Source: Sphagnum magellanicum
Lineage: Eukaryota; Streptophyta; Sphagnopsida; Sphagnales; Sphagnaceae
Assembly: GCA_021904315.1 (NCBI GenBank)
Contig: CM038923.1
Location: forward strand, 7,012,038 to 7,076,037
Length of the DNA stretch: 64,000 bases
Direction of reading: 5' to 3'
Shown in pieces: positions 12,996 to 23,825 of the stretch. How positions within the stretch are numbered: the stretch's first letter is position 1; every line of letters starts with the position of its first letter. The position numbers and the translations under genes were made by a program. Below the pieces are notes generated by a model. That model saw only the letters and a list, made by a program, of their open reading frames with translations. It did no database searches and was not told the DNA's origin.

Positions 12996-13465
12996 ATGGA
13001 TTTGTTACTCAACAAAGGCGTTGTGGATAGCCATTTTCTACACAAAGTCCTTCACTCATTTCCAAAGGTGGTGCCTAGTGAGAAAACTTCCACCGCCACC
13101 AAAGTTGCCAGTGTCCACAATACTGAATCAACAATCCAACTGGGAGGACATACACCCAAAGTGGTATTTCATGATATAAGTGCCCAACCAGTGTTTATTG
13201 GAGTTCAATTTGCCAAAAAGATGGGCATGCTTGACTCCAAACTACGAAAATCAATGTGGCAAATTCACACCGCTAGTGGGAGCGTAGGAGAGGTACTTGG
13301 GGAAAACTCGGATTTGATTGCACTTACCTTCAATGAAGGTATAGATTAGGAGCTTTGCCTACAGGCCAAATGTTTAGTCACCAATGCCATTAGTTACGAT
13401 GTGCTCATTGGGCAAGAGGCCCTATTTCCACTAGGTTTCACAATTAACAACTAGTTCTAGCATGC
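12996..13465 (+). pseudogene. aspartic protease region (fossil)
   Basis: The frame contains AQPVFIGVQFAKKMGM and a later stretch TNAISYDVLIGQEALFPLGF (about 13380-13440), which together resemble the retropepsin-like protease of plant Ty3/gypsy elements: a beta-hairpin around the active site followed by the ILVG-type strand. In intact relatives it cleaves the polyprotein. It lies between gag and the methyltransferase. Broken fossil. Confidence 0.6.
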
Positions 13466-13636
13466 GTACTACCAAGTGAAATTGACAACTAGTTCCAGCA
13501 TGTGTACTACCAAGTGGAATTGACAACTAGTTCCAGCATGCGTACTACTAAGTGAATTTGACAACTAATTCCAGCATGCGTACTACCAAGTGGATTTGAC
13601 AACTAGTTCTAGCATGCGTATTACCAAATGGATTGG
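13447..13636 (+). repeat. 38 bp minisatellite, five units
   Basis: Five consecutive units start at 13447, 13485, 13523, 13561 and 13599, each opening ACAACTARTTCYAGCATG and continuing YGTACTACYAAGTGRA. The period is exactly 38 bp and units differ by only a few bases, so the array expanded after the host element inserted, or late in its life. A period of 38 is not a multiple of three. Confidence 0.93.
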
Positions 13637-13949
13637 GAGATTAATGGCCACCACCTGGGATACATATAACCCTTGATTTACATGGGAACCATAGTCCTAT
13701 GGCTCACCATTATATACTCAAGGAAGCATACATTATTTCCTACATCTAACAAGCTAACCACAAGTGGATAAAGGGAGATGAAGAAGAGACAACTTACGCC
13801 CAAGCTACTAAAAGCTTGAAGGTGGTTCCTACTAACATTCAACATAGACCAAAGGTTCAAAGCAGCCCACAAGCCCTTGGAAAACATTGTTTAATTTTGA
13901 GAACATGGAGAGCCATGGCAAACCGATTAAGCCAATACTTTGTTAGCTA

Positions 13950-15080
13950 ATCACCTAGACATTGCCTAAAGAGGGGATTACATTACTAGAATTCTTTAGT
14001 GATATTAATATAGGTATCAAAGCCCTACTATAGTTAAGGATGGTAGTTCGTAGGTATTTTTACATAAACATTGATCCTATTGTAAGGCAAGTGGCAACAT
14101 CGAGAATGATGGGGCTCATAACCAAATTTCCATGACAGTTTACAACCATCGCATGGAAGGCCAGTTTCACTTTTTTACCTTTTAACATACAACTAATTTA
14201 GAATAAGCATATGGAATTACTTGGTCCCGTGGACTTCATCATTTCAAATTGGGAATGTCAAGGATTTTCAGCGGCTAGATTTGGAGAAAGCTTGACTGAC
14301 ACAAGATCCGGTCTCTTCACGGACATGGTACGATTGATCACCTGGGCTCAATCCATTTCTCCTACAGTTGGTTATGTAATCAAAAACACCCCTTCTCAGT
14401 TTGACCAGAAGGAGAAAGTCCAGGAGCATTACATGTTGGTCAAGCATTACTTTGGAGAGCTGCTCCTATTTGATGCGACACAATGCAATTCCTATGCGCA
14501 CCAGCTGCGCAACTAGTGGACCAACCTTGCACCACTCTCAATTCTGTAGTTGGCTATGAGATACACCATCAGATACCCCAACCTGTAGGTTTCTCACATA
14601 TTGGATGATCAAAGCTCCTACCAACCAATTACAAGGTAAGAAAAACCTCCTTGGTTTCCTACGAACACAATAGGAAAACCAAGAGGTGTTTGGCCCACCT
14701 TTATCTCCTTCCAAGCAGCACACGCCTTTCAAGGAAATGGACCAGGCCTGGTGTATCATCATGCTTCAGCCACTTGGAATGAACCAAACCCAAAAGAAAG
14801 AAAAAGGGTTATGGGGTTCCAAATTGGCACTACCAGTCACACCAAGGTGATTAGATTGGAACGTAATGCTCTACTTGGGAGAGGCATGGACTTGAACTCC
14901 CTTACATGTTTGTTGGTAACTTGTGCATTTTTTCAAATGTACACAACACCAACATTGATTCAATCAGCTTGTAGTTTTTGTGATGCGACTACATGGCACC
15001 CCGACCAAGTACACTCGCTTATCTTCAACGCTTTAAACTTCACTATTAGTGTTGGGGGGAGGAGGTACCATGTAATTTGA
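13950..15080 (+). pseudogene. C5 cytosine methyltransferase-like domain (fossil)
   Basis: Several hallmarks of DNA (cytosine-5) methyltransferases occur in order. A motif-I-like stretch (ITLLEFFSDINIGIKALL) lies near 13978-14031. A motif-IV-like CQGFS follows within ELLGPVDFIISNW (about 14214-14270), then a TDTRSGLFTDMVRLI helix and GYVIKN near 14375. Next are the substrate-side stretch FDATQCNSYAHQLRN (about 14470-14514) and a C-terminal NPKERKRVMGFQIGT with GRGMDLNSL (about 14785-14910), matching motifs VIII-X of the family. In intact relatives the enzyme adds methyl groups to cytosine in DNA. Its place between protease and RT suggests expression as part of the polyprotein. Broken fossil. 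Confidence 0.8.
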
Positions 15081-15386
15081 CTCAAGTTGTTTCTAGAAAT
15101 ACATCAATTTTTGGAGAAACAATTACAACCTTCTATGAATCTGCACAGTTAAATAGTGGAGAACCCAATACACCAAGTTCTTCAAACACACTTTTCAACT
15201 CCATTCCATGTGTTTCCAACTACCCTTTTGTTATGGGGAACTAGCTCATTAAAAAAAAAAAAAAACGAGGTCACAGACTTGATAATTAAGTATGAAAATG
15301 TGTTCATATTCTCAATGAAAGACTTCAGTAGGTGTAAGACCATGCAGTTCTCTATAGACCTTACAGATGAGACACCCATCTATTAG

Positions 15387-16335
15387 ATGAAGCATAGGTT
15401 AAGTAAGCATGAGTGGGAACTAGTAGATGAAAGATGCAAAGAACTCCATGAGGCTGGTTTCATTCAGCCATCAAGTTCTGATTTCGCAGCCGCTACAGTA
15501 ATGCTAGCAAAGAAGGATTCAGCTGGATTATGGATTGAAAAAAGGATGTGCGGGGATTATAAACTTTTGAACCTAGTTACACCTCAAGACAGGTACCCCA
15601 TGCCCATCCCTGAAAAATTGTTTGATAGCATTGGAGACTTAAACATCTTCACAATTGTGGATTTGAAGCAAAGCTTTAACCAAATTGTGTTCGTTACGAA
15701 GGATCACAAAAAAATGACATTCCATGGAAGCAACAAGTTATGGGAATGGCTTGTGATGCCTTTTGGATTAAAGAATGCACCTGTCTTCTTTCAGCGAATC
15801 ATGGACCAAGTTTTCGAAGGGGCATATTTCCTGAAATGCTACATAAATGACGTCCTAGTGCATAGCAAGGGATTCTTGCAGCACTTGGCTCATCTTGAAG
15901 AGTTATTCAAGAAGCTCCATGAAGTTAATATGAAGATCCATCCTAAAAAATTTGTGTTTACTATCACCTCAGTAGTCTATCTTAGATATAAAATTTTGCC
16001 AAATGGTATTATGGTTCATTGGGCCAAAGTAGTAGCCCTTTTGGAGATGCCCAATCTTACTGATGTTCACATTTTGAGGAACTTCATCGGACTATGTAAT
16101 TATTATAAGATTTATGTCCAAGACTTCAGTACTATTGTTCGTCCTCTCTATGCATTGTTAAAGAAGGATGTTGCTTGGACATGGAGTGAAAAGGCTCAAG
16201 AAGCTTTCAACACACTTAAGGAAAAACTTTTAGAGTTCCTCATTCTAAGAAAACCTAATTTCAGCAAGGTCTTCATTCTACACACTGACTGGAGTGCTCT
16301 TGGTATTAGTGTTATTCTTAATGAGGAAGGCAAAT
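15387..16335 (+). pseudogene. reverse transcriptase domain of gypsy element (fossil)
   Basis: This is the longest open stretch in the window, about 316 residues, and reads as a Ty3/gypsy reverse transcriptase: CGDYKLLNLVTPQDRYPMP, LFDSIGDLNIFTIVDLKQSF, WLVMPFGLKNAP and the palm-region stretch following FLKCY, then the thumb/connection stretch LRNFIGLCNYYKIYVQDFS. It continues into RNase H (HTDWSALGI). In intact relatives it copies the RNA genome into DNA. The element as a whole is broken. Confidence 0.9.
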
Positions 16336-16640
16336 AATATGTTATTGTCTATGCATCCCAAAGTAACAACAAGGTTGAGAGCAACTACTTTTCATACGAG
16401 GGGGAATGTCTTGCTATTCTATGGGCCATCATACATTTCAGGCCATATCTTTATAACACCAAATTCACTTTGTATATCGACCATCAACCTATCAAGTGGT
16501 TAATGACCAATAACAAGCTTACTAGTAAATTAGTTTATTGGGCGCTTATACTTCAAGAATATGAATTCAAGGTTATTCACCGACTTGGTTTTACACATCA
16601 GAACATGAATACCATGTCATAAAAACCCTTCACTACCTCT
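16280..16640 (+). pseudogene. RNase H region (fossil)
   Basis: The stretch after RT contains HTDWSALGISVIL, YEGECLAILWAI and YIDHQPIKWLM-like text, the usual order for the Ty3/gypsy RNase H that removes RNA from the RNA-DNA hybrid. Broken fossil. Confidence 0.7.
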
Positions 16641-16794
16641 GAAGATTTCTTAGAAACCAGGTAAGACTTCGACCAGATTCCAACAATGCATGTATCTTAT
16701 GCATCGAGTTATCTTGCACTAGTACAATGTAAGTTGGTTGAGCATCCCATTGTGGATATATGGGAGGACTTGGACACTTTGAGGTTTCTTTAGC

Positions 16795-18000
16795 ATGGGG
16801 AGTACCTTCCCCAAGTTACATCAATTCAACAAGATCGCATACAACATCGGTCCAAATGCTATTCATGGAAAGACAATCACTTTGTCCGATGCTTACCACA
16901 AGGCGACAGAGTGGTTCTTCCACCACATGAATGACCTAGTTTTATTCAAAAGGTACACTCAGAGCTTGGACACTTTGGAGTTAAGCATACTTATAGCCTT
17001 CTCACTCCTCATTACCATTGAAGAAATATGTATGTTCAAGTCTAAGACATCATTGCTAGGTGTGAAAAATGTGATAGAATGAAAACTTCCTTCTCCTTTC
17101 GACAGCTCATTTTTTTTCACTTCCTATTAAGGGCATGTTCTATCGCTGGTCATGTGATTTAGCTGGAGAATTACCACAAACCTCCAAGGGTAATGTTTAC
17201 ATCATGATTATGATTGAACATTTTTTGAAGTGGGTCGAGCTTGCGCTACTGGACAAGTCATCACACAGCACCAACCAAGTTTTCTTACAATAGGTCCTAA
17301 GTAGGTTTGGGGCTTATGCTGAGTGCCTTACTGATCAAGGATCAGAATTCAGAGGAAAATTCCTAGACCTACTCGATCATGTTCTCATTGACCATCGTTG
17401 GACTTCAAGGGATCATCCCCAAGCTGATGGCCTTATAAAAAGGATGGTTCAGACATGCAAAAAGGGACTTCGGAAAATTTGCCTCACTGGGAACAAAGAG
17501 GATTGAAACCTCGCCCTACCTTACATCGCCATGGGTTATAGGATGTCCAAACACACCTCTTTGTCTCATTTCGTTCTTTACTTTCTACTTTTTGGGAGAC
17601 ATCCCATTCCACCCTCTTCCATTGTTGCTCAAATGGACTAGGTTGTGGATTTGGACACCCTAACCACTTGGGTTAGGGTCATCGCAGAGAGGGTGTTCTA
17701 TTCTAGAGGGTTATGCCCATGGCCATGAAGAACTTGTCCATTGCATAGCATCGAGACACCTTACGGTATGCACACACACGACGTGATAGTTATAAACCTA
17801 AGGTGAGACAATTTGATGTTGGTGACTTTGTGTATCTCCAACAACAACTTAATGATACTCTAGACACTTTTTCCAATCGCACTATCTTGAGGATTAAGGT
17901 GATCAGGCCTTCAAGTGTGTTGGAATTGCAAGGAATTGACAGACACACAATTTGGGATCACTTCAAAAATTGTGCACCCTGTCACTTGCCGAACTTGGAT
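16795..18000 (+). pseudogene. integrase region (fossil)
   Basis: A zinc-binding-like N-terminal part (near 17020-17100), then core-domain stretches (EHFLKWVEL near 17220, LTDQGSEFRGKF near 17330, SRDHPQADGL near 17410), and a C-terminal part (FDVGDFVYLQQQ near 17812; DHFKNCAPCHLPNLDP near 17957) are readable. Intact relatives use it to insert the DNA copy into the genome. Broken fossil. Confidence 0.8.
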
Positions 18001-18019
18001 CCTCCTATCATCACGTCAA

Positions 18020-18200
18020 CTTGGATTCCTCCCCTTGATTATCCATGTCAGGTATGTCAAAGGACAGACGATGCTAATCAAATGCTACTTTGCAATTATT
18101 ATTATGGTGGATACCATCTATTCTACCTCAAACCAGAGCTCATTCAAATTCCTGCTAACATTTGATATTGTTCATCATGTTCTCCTGTAGTACCTTGATT
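18020..18200 (+). pseudogene. C-terminal PHD-like finger (fossil)
   Basis: Directly after the integrase C-terminal part comes YPCQVCQRTDDANQMLLC and then GGYHLFYLKPEL, which follow the zinc-finger layout of PHD domains (Cys-x2-Cys, a small hydrophobic LLC knuckle, His before a hydrophobic residue, then KP). PHD fingers read histone H3 tails. In chromoviruses a chromodomain occupies this position, so an analogous role in target choice is a reasonable inference. Broken fossil; the rest of the finger runs to about 18195. Confidence 0.7.
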
Positions 18201-18233
18201 TCTACTCGAACCATGCCACGCTTTTCCCGGCTC

Positions 18234-18249
18234 AGGTCTGGGGGGGATA
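18234..18249 (+). other. polypurine tract candidate of gypsy element
   Basis: AGGTCTGGGGGGGATA lies about 40-70 bp after the PHD-like finger, where the plus-strand primer tract of an LTR element is expected. No LTR start could be confirmed after it. Confidence 0.45.
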
Positions 18250-19211
18250 CACGAGAATTTCCTCTTAGCCTCCTCTTGTGCATTGTATATATATGTGCGT
18301 GCATCTCTTTTTGGTTGATTAGTTTCTACCTTTGACCGGTTTTTATCATTTTATTACTGGGCACTCTGGCAAATGAAAAAAGAGGTGGTCAAATATTCCT
18401 TACATTGGCCTTCAAATGGAAATAAAATAATTGATTTGCCATTAAAGTGTAGGCGCTCCATAGAAGCCAGAATCCCAGGGCTTTACCCAGTGGAAAGACC
18501 GTCTCCATTTTTTAATATTTTCCTCCTTTGAAATGCTCACTGGAGTGGGGCATTTGGTTTTGAAATGCAATGCAAATAGTGGAGGAAAAATACACTGGCT
18601 AACATGCCTGCCAGTTACTACAAAAATCGGAGGAGGTCTTTGTATAGTGGGACACTGCTGTCACTACCTCCCACCCCCATGAACCATGGGCAGAGACCAT
18701 GAGGTCCCAGGTGGGTTGCAGTGCCTTCCCCTTTATGACAACCAAGGAGATGAATGGATGTTCTTTGCCTTAGATAGGGTTCAGAGGTTCCAAAAACAAA
18801 ATACTCATGGGGATGCTTTCCCCCAAAAGTTTGTTTTTTTTAATGTGTAGTTAATTCAGTTTGAATGGATCAAGATGAATCAATGGATAGAACATACATA
18901 GATGGATGGATGAAACACCTAGATAAACGGATGGATGGAGTAATTGGAAATTGTGACCCATGGGACATCACATTAGAGGAGGTTGAAACTTGGAACCATG
19001 GATGCTAAGGGACAGATAATGGCCAGAGTAAACCATGACCCAGTTGTGGAGGAACCCAGACTGAGTTGACATGAGGTTCGTTACCCTATCTCTTAACAAA
19101 ATTGGTCATGTAGGTCGGAAAATAGGTGGCTACTCAGTAATAGATGCATGTAGATGGTTAGTAAGTAGATAAGTGCTGGTGGGCTGTCAATAGGCAGGTA
19201 GTAAACACTGC

Positions 19212-19345
19212 AACATAGATGAGCTAACCACTGTTGTTAGCTAGGGAATTGAAATCCAAAGGAAAAATGTTTCTTGTCTGCTCACCATCCACCCATCCCT
19301 CATGCTGCATGGGTGACTGTAGGTTCACTCCGGCCATACCTAAGT
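19212..19345 (+). repeat. dispersed module, copy c
   Basis: Third copy of the module described at 5106 and 5501: GAGCTAACC, TTAGCTAGGG, ATGTTTCTTG, CCATCCACCCATCC, CATGCTGCATGGGTGACTG, GGTTCACTCCGGCC. The text before it (ATGACCCAG...GAGTTGACATGAGG, then TTACCCTATCTCTTAAC, near 19035-19100) aligns with 5268-5355 between copies a and b, so copies a-b-c belong to a longer repeat. Confidence 0.45.
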
Positions 19346-19606
19346 GCCTCTAAGGATGCACACAAGTTATAGCCAGGGCCAGCCACAAAGCTCTCAGGCC
19401 AGTGACTTATGTGGAGGCTGTGTGACAGGGTTTACGTGCAAGGTTGCCATTGTGCCTTCACCTCTGAGCCGACTATTTTTGTCCTCCAACGACTTGTATA
19501 GTGCCCCTCTTACCAATATATTATTTTGTTCTTCACGGAGGGGACTTGGTGAGCAGAGTGGATATGCAAGTCGGCCTACACTTCAGCCCAAGTGACGCCC
19601 ATCTGT

Positions 19607-19664
19607 CAGAGGGCCTTTTCGCCGCCGGGTGGATGCTTTCCTGTGGATGTGTGCAGGCCCTCTG
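19607..19664. other. inverted repeat (10 bp stem)
   Basis: CAGAGGGCCT at 19607-19616 and AGGCCCTCTG at 19655-19664 are exact reverse complements separated by 38 bases. No gene context explains it; it may be coincidental in this GC-richer patch. Confidence 0.6.
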
Positions 19665-20867
19665 TGCAACTAGAGAATGGGCAGAATTGACCTTCTATGG
19701 CCTGTTCACTGCCGTTAAAAGGAGCAAGGTCCCCAAGACAAAATTGGTGGCCTTAATAGAAAGAAGGTAGGTTTTTTAAGAAGAAAGAAAAGTAAGTGAC
19801 AAAAGCAAGGGGGAGGGGCTGATTCTGGCTCCCATTGAGGCCATAGAGGGCTGAATCACCCCCCGGCCCCCTTCCCCCATGTATTTTATGTATACCCATC
19901 AGGTGCCCCACATGGATCCCCACATTTATGAAATCCAAGAGAGTCTGGCATGGACTATGGTGCAACAGGTATTGTGACAACCCCTTTGAAAGACCTTGGG
20001 ATGATAATAATGACTTAGGTGCATGAGCATTGTTCTCTTTTACCCACCCCCAGCACATGCCTAGGATCAATGTATGTTAGAGGTGCCTTCTTTGCCCACA
20101 AATGAAGTGAACCTAGTCTGAACAAAGGATTTCAAAATAGTCTCAAAATTGTGTATACCTAATTGATCCCTTGCATCATGCATGCATCAATGCAATTTGT
20201 TAAACATGTTCTTGTTTGGAAACATTGAAGCTTCAAGAAGCTTTAATTTTTCATTTTTTGTAACCAAATTGGTTTTGAGAGGTTCCGTACTTGGTACCAT
20301 CTTAGTATGGGTCCTCGAATCACAAACTTGATTCTATATTTTCGACGTGTCGAAACATCGAATGCTTGTATTTGGAAGCTTACGCTGAAAGCAGCTCTTC
20401 ACATACGAAGTGATCGTTTCTAGTCCTCGCGTCCCAATCCCTTTGCAAATCCAAAAGATCACTATCGATTTGAATTGTCCCTGACAATCTTTGGCATTGG
20501 GGTACTTGGTAGGACAAATACACCTCACGCACCCATTCCCCCATCCTTGTTGCATTTGATGCTCAACATCTCGGAAACTCTCTCTCTTTATTGATTGCTA
20601 CAGCAAACGGCACAGCTGTTACACAATGCAACTGTTACAAAGTCCCATGAACATGACATGAAGAAGCTTGGGTTTGTTGAAGGCTAAGCTAGCTAGCTCC
20701 AAGACCTTGGAGACAAAAGGCAAAAAAATTGTAGTGCAAGAAAAAACTTGGACCTGCAACCTGGTGCAATAGGGTGGGGTCCTAAAATTGGTGAGGAACC
20801 TGGACCCCTTTGCAGCTGAGAAGTCTTTGTCTTTCTCTATCCTTTCTCTTGATATGGCAGTGAGCTT

Positions 20868-21058
20868 AGTGTACAATGTGTACCTACTACGTACACCCTC
20901 TTGGTCTCATTTGCAAGCCTCCTTGGGTTGAGTTGCCCTAGGTCAGTCCAATGCGTGTTCATAGTGTGCAATGTGTACCTACTAGGTACTCGCCCTTTGT
21001 CTCATTGTTAAGCCTCCTTGGGTTAAGTCACCCTAGGACGTTCCAATGCTGTGTCCAT
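20868..21058 (+). repeat. tandem duplication, 95 bp unit
   Basis: AGTGTACAATGTGTACCTAC at 20868 recurs as AGTGTGCAATGTGTACCTAC at 20963, and the similarity runs through CTCATTTGCAAGCCTCCTTG / CTCATTGTTAAGCCTCCTTG and CCCTAGG...CCAATGC to the end of each unit. The period is 95 bp with about two units. The copies differ by scattered substitutions. No gene seen. Confidence 0.85.
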
Positions 21059-21323
21059 TGGTTTGTTTGTTTGAATGCATTTTGGCCGGCTCCGGCTTCT
21101 TCATTCTATGTTTGTTCATTTGCACATATGCACAAATGGCATGTAGTATCCTGGTCAAATGTAAGTAATCATATAACTATCTGTTTTTTAACTTTTTCAT
21201 CAGAAATTCAAACCTCAAATGTGAGTGGTTTACCCTGGTTATGCCCCTTTATGGCAAAAGTTCAAACAGCAATTGTTTAAATGAGAAAAAGTTCCATAAA
21301 GCTCCCAAAGAAATGAACTCACA

Positions 21324-21346
21324 GTTCACAAGTACACCTTGTGAAC
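21324..21346. other. short perfect hairpin
   Basis: GTTCACAAG (21324-21332) and CTTGTGAAC (21338-21346) are perfect inverted repeats around TACAC. No thymine tract or gene end adjoins it, so a terminator role is not supported. Confidence 0.7.
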
Positions 21347-21714
21347 ATTCCTCAAAATGTGGGACCAAATGAAACTCTGCATCCTTCCGTAGTCTCTCCC
21401 CCCTTACTGGCAGAGCCAATAAGAGGTTAGTATCAGTACCTAGCTCACAACTACTCCAAAAATGAAGTCAACTTCCCTGTTTAGTTTTGGCCAGTTAGGG
21501 TACAAGTTCAGTGTTTAGAACCACTGGAATATGTACTAACCCTCGATTGTCACAACAAGGTAAATCAGTACATAGGATCAACTGAACAAATTGCACAAGT
21601 CTCGTGCCACAACCCTGTCTGTCACTATGAGGAAGTGGTCAGTTTGGAAGGTATCTCAAACTAGGATGACTGGAGTTTCCACCTATATCTCTTGTATTTT
21701 GCATGTGTCTACTA

Positions 21715-22090
21715 CTACCTAAATGCCGACCTAGGTTATGGGATACCAAAGAGCTACTTAGATGATTAACCTTTCTAAAAGGTTAGTAGGAATTTTCTAA
21801 GTTAAAAGATACTTAAGGATTACCTAAAGCTTATTCAGTATGCAAGAGGGGACTACGCAGATCTAACTAAGGGACTACTTGAGGTAGGGGTTATCAAAAC
21901 GATTACCTAGAGGACTAGGTAGGGAGACACTTAATGACCTACTTAAGTTATTGGATACCTAAGAACTATTTAAGGGGCCAAATAAGACCTATCAAGTGCT
22001 ACTGAAAGACTACCTAAAGAGACACCTAAAGACCTACTTAGGTTATGGGGTATTTAAAGACTATTCAAAATGCTAAATATAACTTACCGA
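21715..22090 (+). repeat. degenerate array of ACCTACTTAGGTTATGG units
   Basis: Words of the type GACCTACTTAGGTTATGGGG, GATACCTAAGAACTATTTAA and CTACCTAAAGAGACACC recur in loose order. The array is imperfect and has no fixed period. It runs into a related GTAGGTAGGTT array at 22300. Confidence 0.6.
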
Positions 22091-22299
22091 TGGGGTTAGG
22101 TAAGGACCTACCAAGGGCTAAGATTCAAAGAGGGTCTTTGAGAATAATGGGCCTTGGTCTAATGGTCTCTTGGAGACCTTATTGGAATTTCTTTCATTGG
22201 ATGCCCATTGGGCTCATTTTTCAAAACTTTCCAACAAAATGCCCTTGGTCCCATGGGATACCCAAATGGGCTCACATGATAACTAGGTCACCTCTCTAG

Positions 22300-22625
22300 T
22301 TTATGTAAGTAACTAGGTATAGCCTATTTAACCTATGTAAGTAGGTTGGTGACCTAAGAAAGTAGCTAGCCTAAGTAGGTGGGTAAGTAAGTAGGTAGGT
22401 TGGGAGCCTAAGTAGAAAGGTTAAAAACCTAGGTGGGCAAGTTAATCGATAGGTGAGTTGGCACAACCTAGGTAGGAAGGTAGGTTGATACAACCTAGGT
22501 AGGAGGGTATGTTGGATAGTAGGTTAACAATCTAGGTAGGAAGGTGGATAACTTAGGTAGGCAAGTAGGTAGGTGGGCACATTAAGTAGGTCCCTAACCT
22601 AAGGTAGGTATAACCCCCTAGGTAA
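22300..22625 (+). repeat. degenerate GTAGGTAGGTT array
   Basis: AACCTAGGTAGGAAGGTAGG, AACCTAGGTAGGAGGGTATG, AATCTAGGTAGGAAGGTGG and related words repeat at about 35-45 bp spacing. The same AGGTTA/TAACCTA vocabulary returns near 33.5, 36.0, 47.3 and 48.3-49.0 kb. It gives no open coding frame of interest. Confidence 0.8.
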
Positions 22626-23820
22626 ACAAGATGTTTACTATATCTAGTTGCAATTCAACTTTTGAGCTATTACATGAAAAAAAAAATAGACATTACAATT
22701 CCACAATTTAATCAATAATTATATATCATTACTTGATATGTCATAAACTAAATTTGGTCTACATAAAAATAAAATATTACATGTATGAACATATACAAGA
22801 TTAAGTTATTGATTTATATTTTAAAAATTTATTCAAATTTTATATACATTACAAAAATTACATCACACATAACTATTCATTTATACACATAAATTTTACA
22901 TGTAATTTAATGTTATCGTAATTTAACATAAATATTAATATATATCATATGTATAAAAACAAAGTCACCTATTAGTTGTTTAGTTAAGTTGAAAGATAAT
23001 TGCAACAAAGTTGCAAATGAAATTGCATTTCATCCATCCATTAATATATTTTATCATCCATACATGTGAATAGATGGTGTCACCAAAATAATTGAACGTT
23101 AGTTAATGTATTGACTATGTGCCAATTAGAGATTCTTTAGTCAAAACATGTTTTTCACTATTTACTAACATAATAAACATTTCAACTTGGAGACATTGTT
23201 AATGCCAAGAATATTCAATGAAATATTCAACAAAATACCACCTAGTTGAAAACTACTTTCAATTACATACCAATTTAGTTGATGAGTCAACTTAATTGGT
23301 AATTTCCATTATTATATCTAGAAATTAAAAATTCCAATTGCAACATAGTTGCAATTCATGTTTAGTTGAAAAGTTCTTGGTTAAAAAAGGGGAGTTTTTT
23401 ACTAGAGCTTGCTCATGTAGCCTAGAAAAATTCTAGGTGTATAAACTTGAATACCTTGATGTATCTCCAATATATATTTTTAAAATATAGTTTATGTAGC
23501 AGGGAATCCAATTTAAAGTTTACAAATTCACACTTTATACGTGGATAGTAAATTGATAATATTTTATTAATGGCCAAATAGTGGCACTATAATGGCCATC
23601 CAGTTGAAAAACAATGCCAATATCGTGGCCCTATAATGGCACATATATATGTAACAACTAGAGGCATGATATGGGCAATGCTGCTACGAAGTGAACACGT
23701 AAGCCTATGAGCATGAACTTATGAGCAGGAACCAACATATTTGGAATATTTTAATGATGGGGATAAAAGATTTTTAATATCTCCCTATGCCATGTAGGAA
23801 TGACATGAAAAATATTTTTC
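22626..23820. other. AT-rich spacer with GTTGCAA clusters
   Basis: Clusters of GTTGCAA/TTGCAAC at 22650, 22995-23020 and 23338-23360 resemble the subterminal motifs of the CACTA-type elements at 39509 and 45865, so this may be the eroded interior of a relative. I could not find paired ends. No gene. Confidence 0.4.
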
Positions 23821-23825
23821 CACGT

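Larger units (their letters stand above)
10650..18250 (+). mobile_element. Ty3/gypsy element with methyltransferase and PHD domains
   Basis: A plus-strand LTR retrotransposon body of about 7.6 kb reads in the order gag, zinc knuckle, coiled-coil region, aspartic protease, C5 cytosine methyltransferase-like domain, reverse transcriptase, RNase H, integrase and a PHD-like finger, ending at a purine-rich tract near 18240. RT before RNase H before integrase is the Ty3/gypsy order. It is broken, with on the order of a dozen or more breaks, and is clearly old. I could not find a matching LTR pair, so the outer limits are approximate. A minisatellite lies between protease and methyltransferase. Methyltransferase capture by retrotransposons has been reported from charophyte algae and dinoflagellates; the architecture here resembles the charophyte Ty3/gypsy type. 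Confidence 0.85.
18250..20867. other. spacer, partly GC-richer, no gene assigned
   Basis: Holds the third dispersed module (19212-19345) and a hairpin (19607-19664). Frames at 19344-19770 (+) and 19753-20070 (-) have mixed composition but no recognisable motifs. The segment 18880-18950 has GGATGGATGGA words. If the gypsy element had a 3' LTR, it should lie at the left of this stretch, but no match to the 5' side was seen. Confidence 0.4.

Noticed and set aside
21324-21346. Transcription terminator hairpin
   Set aside because: Bacterial-type terminators are not expected here and no T-tract follows the stem.
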